Origin: Acidobacteriota bacterium
GTDB taxonomy: Bacteria; Acidobacteriota; Terriglobia; Terriglobales; Acidobacteriaceae
Direction: 5' to 3'
DNA length: 12,123 nt
Assembly: GCA_021793595.1 (NCBI GenBank)
Contig: JAJYSL010000118.1
Coordinates: 1-12,123 of the forward strand
Within the stretch, counting starts at the first letter, position 1; every line of letters begins with the position of its first letter. The position numbers and the translations under genes were made by a program. The notes beneath the pieces are model-generated. The model saw nothing but the letters and a program-made list of their open reading frames with translations, made no database searches and was not told where the DNA came from. This document shows, in pieces, positions 1 through 6,412 of the stretch.

Positions 1-2
1 CG

Positions 3-110
3 ATCTACGATCTGTACTCCAAGGGTGCGGCAAAACCGAACATGCAGGAAATTCTTCCGTATTATCAGGATCTTATCGAGGAATATTTTCCGGGCAAGAT
101 TCAGTGGTAG
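3..110 (+). CDS. C-terminal end of a protein of unknown family (partial)
   Basis: The window opens inside a plus-strand reading frame that ends at a TAG at 108-110. The last 35 residues run from IYDLYSKGAAKPN through an aromatic, acidic segment to a terminal GKIQW. The composition (amphipathic, rich in Tyr, Glu and Leu) looks like a real soluble protein end rather than a chance frame, and no minus-strand gene competes for this stretch. I do not recognise the family. It converges on the LarA-like gene, with 119 nt between the two stop codons and no convincing Rho-independent terminator there. Whether it belongs functionally with the sugar-acid genes cannot be judged from this fragment. Confidence 0.55.
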   Translation: MYDLYSKGAAKPNMQEILPYYQDLIEEYFPGKIQW

Positions 111-229
111 CTACCGGGAGCCCTCTGCAAGGTTGAAACTATCTCTATCAGGGTTGGATAGCGCCGGACAACCACAGCAGAGCCGCGAAGTTTCCGCGGG
201 CGAAGATGCAAATCCGCACAATCCCGAGC

Positions 230-1504
230 TTACTGACTGAAGCGTCCCGGATAGGCCCAGAGCCCTAACGCCGGATTCGAGATGAAGAAGATTTCTTCGC
301 CGTCAACCATGTTCCAACCATCCGTGAGCTTGGCAGGATCATATTTCGCGGAGTAGTCGCGCAAGTCCCCATAGGCGAAGTGTGCAGATTCGATTTCCTC
401 GCGAGTCAGATGACCGGGACAGTAGCGAATGGTGAACCGCCCTTCGCTGGAGCCGTGGATTAGATGCGCCGCGGCGGAAAGATTGTTGGCCAGCGCCGAG
501 TCATTCTTGACAGCTTCGAGAGTCGCTGGGGTGCCGCAATAGCCGTATTTGCGAATGAGCGCATCGATGGCAGCATCTTCACCAAAGGCATGCACACCCG
601 GAGCTAGGACGATCAGTTCCGCGCCATTGGCCAGCGCCATGCGCGTGCGATAGACGCTTTTGTTGCCAAGCCAGGTGGATTTGAATTCGCGTGGATCCAG
701 GAAGACAACCGCTTTGCGAATCTCCCGATCCATCATAAAGAAATTGACTTTGAGACTGAGCTCGGCCGCGCGTTCAAAACACTCAAAATCGTCGCCGATA
801 AAGAGACCATTCATGACTAGCTTGCCAGCTGCATTCTTGCTGACGACGGTGAGCACATAAACAATCGGCATATCCTGCGCGAAGTGGTCGCTGGCATAGT
901 TGAGAACTCGCCTGACCGGCGTATCCGCGCGGCCCATCATGCGCTCCATGCCATACACCGCGCCCAGAAAGTGGGTGCGGTGTATGCCCAGAACTCCGCC
1001 CGTGCCAACGAAAATGTTTTTGTTAAAGTTGGCCATGCCAATAACCTCATGCGGCACCACCTGACCGATGGACAGGATCAGGTCATGGCCGCCGTCTCTC
1101 AGCAGTCTGTTTACCTGGACGGGCACCGGAAACTGGAGCTTGCCTTCGCTGACTTCGTAGATAAACTCGGGTGGAACTTCTCCCAGAGTGACAACGTCGT
1201 TGCGCCAGTCGTGCACGCGAAATAAATTGTGGGGCACGGGTCCGAACATGGTCTGCATCTCATATTCGGTCATTGGATTGTGCGTGCCCAGCGCCGGCAG
1301 CACATCCGTGAGTGCTTCGCCGTAATAATTCCACGCGTGCTCCGTAAGCATGCCGCTCATGGAGTGCATGCGCGTAAAGTCTGGGGGCACGGCCAGGACT
1401 TTCTTGCGAGGGCCAAGTTTCTCGAGCGCGAGAAACAAGCTCGCCTTCACCTCGGCGGGTGACAATTCGGTAGTTGGCGATCCGGCAGCGAAGAAGAGAC
1501 TCAT
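230..1504 (-). CDS. LarA-like nickel-pincer racemase/epimerase family protein
   Basis: This 424-residue protein belongs to the lactate racemase LarA superfamily (DUF2088), whose characterised members racemise or epimerise 2-hydroxy acids with a nickel-pincer nucleotide. The family landmarks are in order: DFTR at 42-45 (the family D-x-T-R motif), GTHNPMT at 73-79 (first catalytic-type His, H75), PHE at 151-153 (second His, H152), a lysine at K162 in the position that tethers the cofactor, and H175/H178 after it. The usual Gly-Phe-Ser-Gly-Gly stretch before the lysine is replaced by GMANFN, so the substrate is probably not lactate; a sugar acid is plausible but inferred. There is no signal peptide, so it should be cytoplasmic. 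It is the last gene of a four-gene minus-strand set, 56 nt after the RraA-like gene. The ATG at 1504 has only a distant SD-like AGGA. Maturation genes larB/C/E are not in the window. Confidence 0.8.
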   Translation of the reverse strand: MSLFFAAGSPTTELSPAEVKASLFLALEKLGPRKKVLAVPPDFTRMHSMSGMLTEHAWNYYGEALTDVLPALGTHNPMTEYEMQTMFGPVPHNLFRVHDWRNDVVTLGEVPPEFIYEVSEGKLQFPVPVQVNRLLRDGGHDLILSIGQVVPHEVIGMANFNKNIFVGTGGVLGIHRTHFLGAVYGMERMMGRADTPVRRVLNYASDHFAQDMPIVYVLTVVSKNAAGKLVMNGLFIGDDFECFERAAELSLKVNFFMMDREIRKAVVFLDPREFKSTWLGNKSVYRTRMALANGAELIVLAPGVHAFGEDAAIDALIRKYGYCGTPATLEAVKNDSALANNLSAAAHLIHGSSEGRFTIRYCPGHLTREEIESAHFAYGDLRDYSAKYDPAKLTDGWNMVDGEEIFFISNPALGLWAYPGRFSQ

Positions 1505-1560
1505 CAGTTTCTATGGTATTCCTGCTCGGCTAGCTGGAGAAGCCACGCGATGACGAGCGA

Positions 1561-2535
1561 TTATTGCGACGGTGATGCAACCCGAGAAGAATTGCTTCGC
1601 GCAGAGGAGCGCTGCTTCCCTTTCGCGACCATTGCATCAAATTCGCTGCGCGGCATCTTCAGCATGTTCGGGTGAACATCGATCCATTTTGCGAAGGCGT
1701 CATATTTCTCCGGAGTCCACCCTCCCTCAAATTGCGCGCCGTTCTTGCCTTCGCGATTCAGTTCGAAATTGAATGCGTCTTGCAGCGATGTAAATTCAGC
1801 GGAACTGATGGCAGCTTCAGCCAGGATTGCGGGGATAAAGATGACCCCCTCCGGTTTCGCCAAAACCAGGTCACCCGGTAAGACCACGGCTCGACCAATT
1901 CGGATCGGAGCATTGATCGACGTCAGCTCCATTTGGCCCCACGCTGACGGATCATAGCCACGATAGAGACCGTTGAAGTTAGGAATCGCCCGGTTTTCCT
2001 CCTGATCGCGAATCCCGGCGTTAAACACAAAACCCGTGTGACTACGGGCGGCAATTCCATTGCCAAGGTTCGACCCGATGAGGGTGCCGTCGATGATCTT
2101 CCCAAATCCATCGGCCACGTATACATCGCCTGGCTGCAATTCCTCAATAGGCCACGAATTGGTGTCGCCCACGCGGTGCTCCTGCTTGCCCTCGGCGGCG
2201 ATCGCTGCGGCCATATCCGGACGTAAAGGTATGTACTGCGCGGTCAGCGCTCTACCGGCAAAAGATTGCTTAGGGTGAAGGGCCTGCCAACCTCCCTCAA
2301 ACTGATTGTCATAACCATGAGCACGCAGAAAATCCCAGATGTCTTCAATCGTCATATTGACGGCCCGTTTCAGCAGATCATCGGGCAATTTCGGACGTCC
2401 ATCCGGGAATCGCTCGCCCTTCCAACCCGACGTATAGAACAGAATCTGCCGCCGCGTCATTTTCACTTGGCCGAAAACCGGCGATGTCCCCAATACCATG
2501 CATGTCAGCACGGCGGCCCAGATCATCTTCCTCAC
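1561..2535 (-). CDS. Exported RraA-like (HMG/CHA aldolase-type) protein
   Basis: This 324-residue protein carries the RraA/HMG-aldolase fold motifs. PGDVYVADG at 135-143 is followed by the conserved Gly/Leu-rich helix GTLIGSNL (150-157), then GIRD at 174-177 with the Arg-Asp pair that binds metal and substrate and an acidic residue three positions on (E180), and PGDLVLA at 220-226. Family members are metal-dependent aldolases or oxaloacetate-type decarboxylases; RNase E regulation applies only to a subgroup. The N-terminus is a clear Sec signal (MRK, a hydrophobic stretch from about 5 to 16, likely cleavage near residue 22 after VFG), which is unusual for this normally cytoplasmic family. The motif QFEGGW occurs twice (78-83 and 268-273), flanking the core, and the tail is Ser/Arg-rich. 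I chose the GTG at 2535 because AAAGGAG lies 5 nt upstream; the ATG at 2526 would be too far. It sits between a SelA-like and a LarA-like gene. Confidence 0.82.
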   Translation of the reverse strand: MRKMIWAAVLTCMVLGTSPVFGQVKMTRRQILFYTSGWKGERFPDGRPKLPDDLLKRAVNMTIEDIWDFLRAHGYDNQFEGGWQALHPKQSFAGRALTAQYIPLRPDMAAAIAAEGKQEHRVGDTNSWPIEELQPGDVYVADGFGKIIDGTLIGSNLGNGIAARSHTGFVFNAGIRDQEENRAIPNFNGLYRGYDPSAWGQMELTSINAPIRIGRAVVLPGDLVLAKPEGVIFIPAILAEAAISSAEFTSLQDAFNFELNREGKNGAQFEGGWTPEKYDAFAKWIDVHPNMLKMPRSEFDAMVAKGKQRSSARSNSSRVASPSQ

Positions 2536-2624
2536 GCGATTCTCCTTTTAGCGCACATTCGGCCAGAGAAACTGAGCCGTCTCATCGCACTCGATTCTTG
2601 TCCCTCTTTTGCGCCGCTTTACCT

Positions 2625-3911
2625 TCAAGAAGTTCGAGTTCCCGCGGCATTCATCAGAATCTGCTTCAGCCGCTTGGCGACGATCACATCCTGACCCGAC
2701 TGCAGCATCCACACGCCAACCACAATTGTGTTTGCGTCAGATGGCAATCCAGCCTCCGGGGAACCTGTAGCCGGATGCAACTCGATACTCGGCGATCCAT
2801 GACGGCACATTTCAGCTACTTCCAGCGGAGCGATCTTCACTTTCTGCTGATCGTACCGCAATAAAAGAGTAGGAACGTGATTCGCCACTTCAGGAACATA
2901 GATCTGTGAAGTCAGCGTAGGTACGCTAGAAAGGTAGTCGGCGATTCTCTGCGCGCGCCCACGGAACTCCCTTTCCATCTCTTCGTCCGTCTGGCTCAGG
3001 AGCCAGTCGATGGCGGCCACCATGCCGACAATTTGTTCCTTAGCCACCTTCTGTCCACGACCCACCACGTTATCAATTGGATTATTATTCCGCGCTGCGG
3101 CTGCGATCAGCTCTTTCTTGCCGAGTAATAGACCCGTATTCTGCGGACCTCGAATGCCCTTACCACCGGAAAAACAAACTAGATCAAATCCCATTTGGGT
3201 ATATTTCCAAAGGTTCGATATCGGGGGCATATCCGCAGCAGCATCGTTCATGCTAGGGACGTTATGTTCATGAGAAACTCGGATCCAATCCTCCCGACCG
3301 ATCGTTCCACTTGTAGCCGCGTTGAAGAAATGTGTCATGACCGTTCTTGGGGTGAAAGCTGCGCGATATTCATCGAGGGTTTCTACCTCGACAATGCGAA
3401 CGCCACAGCTCAATAATGCGTGGTCATATCCGTAGCGGTGCCCCTTCTGCATGATGACTTCGTTCTTCAATGAATCCATCCCTTGCGGGATAAGGGGCGG
3501 GATGTGCCGGCCGCTTTGATCATTCGCCACCGTCACACATGCGGCGGTTCCAAGCGTCAGCGCGGACGCTGCACCGGCAGACACTAAGGCCGATTCACAG
3601 TGCAACCGTTTCGCCAGGTAGGATCCGGCGGCTAGCTGCAACTGTTCCAGCCGCACAGGATGTTTCGCCGCTCTGGCAACTGCCAGCTGGACACTCTCCG
3701 GCATGACGGCTGCCGTGAGAAAGGTATAGGTGCCGGCGGCATTGATGATCTCCTCCACTCCAAGTTTCGCGTAGTAGTCGACGCCATCGTTTTCATGGGG
3801 TGAAAGCTCCGCCCCAAACAAGCGCATCGGTGTCAAGGTTGAGACTCCAATGGAGGCTAACGCGGTGCGAACGTGAGCAAAGAAGGACCTGCGCGAATAG
3901 CAAGTCGTCAT
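2625..3911 (-). CDS. Tat-tagged SelA/DgaE-like PLP enzyme, paralog 2
   Basis: This 428-residue aminotransferase-fold PLP enzyme belongs to the SelA-like group that includes D-glucosaminate-6-phosphate ammonia-lyase (DgaE). The internal-aldimine lysine is K251 in FSGGKGIRGPQ; D223 in the NDAAAD stretch is the expected pyridine-nitrogen ligand. The bacterial SelA signature would read FSGDKLLGGPQ, and the tRNA-binding N-terminal domain is missing, so selenocysteine synthase is unlikely and a beta-elimination of an amino or hydroxy sugar acid is more likely (inference). The first residues contain SRRSFF (6-11) followed by a hydrophobic run, a twin-arginine signal, with mature protein probably starting near residue 35. 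Tat export would suit an enzyme folded around PLP. It follows its paralog after 133 nt and precedes the RraA-like gene by 89 nt. The ATG at 3911 has AGAGGA a few nt upstream. Confidence 0.8.
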   Translation of the reverse strand: MTTCYSRRSFFAHVRTALASIGVSTLTPMRLFGAELSPHENDGVDYYAKLGVEEIINAAGTYTFLTAAVMPESVQLAVARAAKHPVRLEQLQLAAGSYLAKRLHCESALVSAGAASALTLGTAACVTVANDQSGRHIPPLIPQGMDSLKNEVIMQKGHRYGYDHALLSCGVRIVEVETLDEYRAAFTPRTVMTHFFNAATSGTIGREDWIRVSHEHNVPSMNDAAADMPPISNLWKYTQMGFDLVCFSGGKGIRGPQNTGLLLGKKELIAAAARNNNPIDNVVGRGQKVAKEQIVGMVAAIDWLLSQTDEEMEREFRGRAQRIADYLSSVPTLTSQIYVPEVANHVPTLLLRYDQQKVKIAPLEVAEMCRHGSPSIELHPATGSPEAGLPSDANTIVVGVWMLQSGQDVIVAKRLKQILMNAAGTRTS

Positions 3912-4044
3912 ATGTTCCTCTCTAATGCTTGCTTACCGCTGACACGATCTAGTTAGTTCCCGTCCTACTGCACCGACTGAATAGTTATTGCGGAAGTTGG
4001 CAATGCGTGATTCCTCCGATATGTCTAAGTTCCATTCGCCGCGG

Positions 4045-5310
4045 TCAGACCTGGTGCTCTCGCAAGACCTTCGACAGGGCATCGGCAATTATTCGATCCT
4101 GTCCGGGCTGCAGCACGATCGCAGTAATTCCAATGGCGCTGTTCTCGTGATTTCCGCCTCCACCTAGAACAATGGATGGCTTCATGCTCGCAAGTTCTCG
4201 ATTCACCTGACGTGCGTCAATGGAAAACTTGCTGGGATCTAGGTGGATCTGGATAGTTGGAAAATTATTCGCGATCTCCGGAACGTGTCGAGTCACCGTA
4301 ACTCCCGCGAGTTTAGTGACCCTGTTCGCAATTGTATCCAGCTGCCTCCATTGCTCTTTTGCAAGGGCTTGCTCATCTTCAGCCAAATAAAGCTCCAACG
4401 TCTTCAGCATGCCAACAATTTCTTCTTTACCAACTTTAGTTGGACGGCCCAGCGTATCCTCGTTGGGGCTCATATTCAGAAGTGCATTGCCGATCATTTC
4501 CTGGCGACCAATGAGCAGACCCGTACACTGCGGACCGCGCATTGCTTTGCCGCCGCTGAATGAGATCAGATCGTACCCCATATTTGCGTAATCCCAGAGA
4601 TGCGATTTTGGCGGAGTGTCCGCTGCCGCGTCAATAAACGCGGGAAGATTCGCCGCATGAGCCAACTTCAACCATTCTTCCCTCTTGATCTGTCCATCTG
4701 GATCCGCCAAATTTAAAAAATGCATGGCAGCGGTCCGCTCACTGATGGCGTTGTGCACATCGGCTACCGTCTCTACCTCAACCATCTTGACTCCGGTAGC
4801 ACGAATCTGATGATTCCAGGGACTGCGATGCGCTTTCTGAATAATGACCTCTGACTTGAGTCCCGTGAGGTCCGGAATCTGTTTGATATAGGTCTCATTG
4901 CTTCCGGTCAGAATTCCAGAGTAGCCATTTTGAATGGCGGATGCAGCTCCGGAAGTGACGAGTGCGCTATAGCCTTGCGGCAGCTTGAGCATTTCGGCAA
5001 TACGTTTCCCTGCCGCGGCTTCCAGATCATTAATATTGACGAAGTGCAAAGAGGCGAGCTTCATGACGGCTTCCGCCTCCGGCCGCATCAACGATCCCCC
5101 AAGGTAGGTCATGGTCCCTTGGCCGTTGATCACCGTGGTTAATCCCAGCTCTTCGTATACATTCCCACTCTCGCCCAAGCCCTTGATCTTTCCACTCCAC
5201 GAAGCACCCCTGTTTGGAGCAGAAGCGGCCATGGCCTTGCGGCCAATCATTGACGCTGACAGCACTGCAATCGCGCGTAAAAAAGCCCGACGATTGATCT
5301 TGTTTCGCAT
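4045..5310 (-). CDS. Tat-tagged SelA/DgaE-like PLP enzyme, paralog 1
   Basis: This 421-residue paralog of the next gene downstream is the first gene of the left operon. The N-terminus carries NRRAFLR (6-12) followed by a short hydrophobic run and AMAAS (26-30), a twin-arginine signal with a likely Ala-x-Ala cleavage near residue 28. The PLP lysine is K255 in FSGGKAMRGPQ, and D227 in IDAAAD is the cofactor-pairing Asp. Blocks shared with the paralog include the T/VSAGAAS-type segment (119-124), EVIIQKAHR (154-162) and DLISFSGGK (247-255), so the pair arose by duplication. The reaction is probably ammonia or water elimination on a sugar-acid substrate, as in DgaE, but the substrate is unknown. 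GGAAA lies about 5 nt before the ATG. A candidate promoter and a palindromic operator sit 60-110 nt upstream. Confidence 0.8.
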   Translation of the reverse strand: MRNKINRRAFLRAIAVLSASMIGRKAMAASAPNRGASWSGKIKGLGESGNVYEELGLTTVINGQGTMTYLGGSLMRPEAEAVMKLASLHFVNINDLEAAAGKRIAEMLKLPQGYSALVTSGAASAIQNGYSGILTGSNETYIKQIPDLTGLKSEVIIQKAHRSPWNHQIRATGVKMVEVETVADVHNAISERTAAMHFLNLADPDGQIKREEWLKLAHAANLPAFIDAAADTPPKSHLWDYANMGYDLISFSGGKAMRGPQCTGLLIGRQEMIGNALLNMSPNEDTLGRPTKVGKEEIVGMLKTLELYLAEDEQALAKEQWRQLDTIANRVTKLAGVTVTRHVPEIANNFPTIQIHLDPSKFSIDARQVNRELASMKPSIVLGGGGNHENSAIGITAIVLQPGQDRIIADALSKVLREHQV

Positions 5311-5371
5311 GAAATTTCCGCCGATGGAGCTGAATGGGTTTGGGGCGGGATGCGTGCTTCTCGTCCGTGCG

Positions 5372-5385
5372 CGTGCATATGCACG
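5372..5385. promoter_or_regulatory. 14-bp perfect palindrome, candidate operator
   Basis: CGTGCATATGCACG reads the same on both strands. It lies 62 nt upstream of the first SelA-like gene and only about 6 nt past the candidate -10 box, so it would cover the transcription start. That placement is typical of an operator for a dimeric repressor such as a GntR- or LacI-family sugar-acid regulator. The palindrome is seen directly; its binding protein is not encoded in the window. Confidence 0.45.
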
Positions 5386-5391
5386 AATTAT

Positions 5392-5422
5392 TTTATAGAG
5401 AGGCTAAATCGATACTGGCCAA
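5392..5422 (-). promoter_or_regulatory. Candidate sigma-70 type promoter of the left operon
   Basis: On the minus strand TTGGCC (5422 to 5417) and TATAAA (5397 to 5392) are separated by 19 nt, slightly longer than the ideal 17. The area is the only AT-rich patch upstream of the SelA-like genes and includes a run of eight A on the plus strand just beyond the -35. It would give a leader of about 75 nt containing the palindrome. Promoter boxes in acidobacteria are poorly defined, so this is a moderate call. Confidence 0.4.
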
Positions 5423-5720
5423 AAAAAATACTACACCATCCTAGTGCCGTATACAGCGTGGATGCGTGCGGCGCTTTGCCAGGATCGCAATGCCGGAGCC
5501 GATTGCATGTCTTCGGGTCAACCGCGTCCAAAGCTACACGAACGGGATTCACTTTGAGCTTCGGCGGCAATCCGCCATGAGAGATTCGACCACGTGGATG
5601 CAGGAACGACCACGATCTGCACACATCTGGCGCCAACCAATGATGCAAGCGTCGCTGGAGAGCCTGGAGTACTTCTGGCCACAAAACTCTTTCTCCATGA
5701 CTGGCACGAGTTTACACAAA
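5423..5720. other. Stretch without a supported gene between the two operons
   Basis: The whole interval between the left operon start and dsrE2 is 516 nt. Outside the promoter/operator and the terminator I see no gene with a start, ribosome binding site and protein-like content. Open frames exist on both strands, but none has a recognisable motif. A plus-strand frame from 5558 to 5761 has a protein-like composition (ending SEWKLEAV) yet no ATG start, and its 5' neighbour lies in another frame. A decayed gene is therefore possible but unproven. No tRNA or rRNA was recognised here. Confidence 0.4.
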
Positions 5721-5759
5721 ACGCAAAAACGGCCTCCGAGTGGAAATTGGAAGCCGTTT
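5721..5759 (-). terminator. Rho-independent terminator after dsrE2
   Basis: On the minus strand AAACGGC (5759 to 5753) pairs with GCCGTTT (5733 to 5727), and three more base pairs (TCC with GGA) follow inside after one mismatch, leaving an 11-nt loop. The transcript then continues with a T run (5729 to 5725) and a second T run (5721 and beyond). It lies 68 nt after the dsrE2 stop codon and points the right way to end the tusA-dsrE2 operon. On the plus strand no T run follows the stem, so it is one-directional. Confidence 0.7.
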
Positions 5760-5826
5760 AGAATCTCCATCTGCTTGTTGATGAAGCCTAAAATCCCCTA
5801 TCAGCACTGCGGATGCGTTCCTTCCG

Positions 5827-6387
5827 TTATAGGAAGAACGCCTGTTTCGATTCACTGATCATTTGAATAAAGCTGCCGGCTCCAACAAAATCGAGGTGCG
5901 GATAGTCGATCATCTCCTCCGGCTTGAAACCCATCAGATCCATCGACATTTCGCAGATGTGGATTTGGATGCCATACTCTCCGGCCTCCTGCATCAGTTG
6001 CTCCAGGGACTTGACTCCGTGCTGCTTCATGATCGAACGGATCATCTTTGGGCCAATGCCGCCCATCTGCATCTTCGAGAGGGGGAGCGCCCCGGAGCCG
6101 CGCGGCAGCATCCAGCCAAACATCTTTTCCATAAATTTCTTCGGAGGCGCCTTTTTTGGATCGCGCAACGCAGCCACGGCCCAGAAGGTAAAGAACATGT
6201 CCACCTTGATGTCATAGGCGGTCGCTGCTAAGGCAATAATAAAGGCCGCTATGGTGGTGTCGAGATTTCCCGTCATCACCCCGATGGAGAGGTGGTCGTT
6301 GCCCGCTGATTGTTCTATCGCATCCACGCGGGCGGTGAGTGTATCCAGCGCATTCTTGAAATCGACTTCTGTAAGTGTGTCAGGCAT
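5827..6387 (-). CDS. dsrE2: DsrE2-type sulfur-carrier protein (DsrE/DsrF family)
   Basis: This 186-residue DsrE/DsrF-like protein is of the DsrE2 type. It has a hydrophobic segment after TGNLD leading to DMFFTFWAV (63-71), the PLSKM(Q/N)M block (102-108), and IHICEMSMD (142-150) with a single cysteine C145. In DsrE2 proteins the corresponding C-x-M-S-M-D cysteine is thought to carry sulfane sulfur and exchange it with TusA; tusA opens this operon. The hydrophobic N-terminal half suggests membrane contact. I chose the ATG at 6387 rather than the in-frame ATG at 6420: AAAGGA (6402 to 6397) is 9 nt before the former, whereas the latter has no SD and would overlap qmoC. It is the last gene, 25 nt after qmoC, and a terminator follows. 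Confidence 0.85.
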   Translation of the reverse strand: MPDTLTEVDFKNALDTLTARVDAIEQSAGNDHLSIGVMTGNLDTTIAAFIIALAATAYDIKVDMFFTFWAVAALRDPKKAPPKKFMEKMFGWMLPRGSGALPLSKMQMGGIGPKMIRSIMKQHGVKSLEQLMQEAGEYGIQIHICEMSMDLMGFKPEEMIDYPHLDFVGAGSFIQMISESKQAFFL

Positions 6388-6396
6388 GATTGGCTT

Positions 6397-6402
6397 TCCT
6401 TT
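6397..6402 (-). promoter_or_regulatory. Ribosome binding site deciding the dsrE2 start
   Basis: AAAGGA on the minus strand is 9 nt upstream of the ATG at 6387 and lies between the qmoC stop and that ATG. No comparable site precedes the in-frame ATG at 6420, so translation most likely starts at 6387. Confidence 0.7.
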
Positions 6403-6412
6403 GCGTACGGCG

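Noticed and set aside
106..115. Palindrome GGTAGCTACC at the end of the first gene
   Set aside because: It has no loop to form an RNA hairpin and no T run, so it does not qualify as a terminator. As a 10-bp site over a stop codon it may be chance.
2625..5310. Selenocysteine synthase (SelA) as the function of the two PLP enzymes
   Set aside because: The tRNA-binding N-terminal domain is missing, the active-site signature is FSGGK rather than FSGDK, both have export signals, and no selB or SECIS-linked gene is present.
5388..5684. Minus-strand open frame of 98 codons between the operons
   Set aside because: It would overlap the promoter and palindrome of the left operon. It has no convincing ribosome binding site and shows no known motif.
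5466..5858. Plus-strand open frame of 130 codons
   Set aside because: It runs through the terminator and into the dsrE2 3' end. Its second half has no protein-like character.
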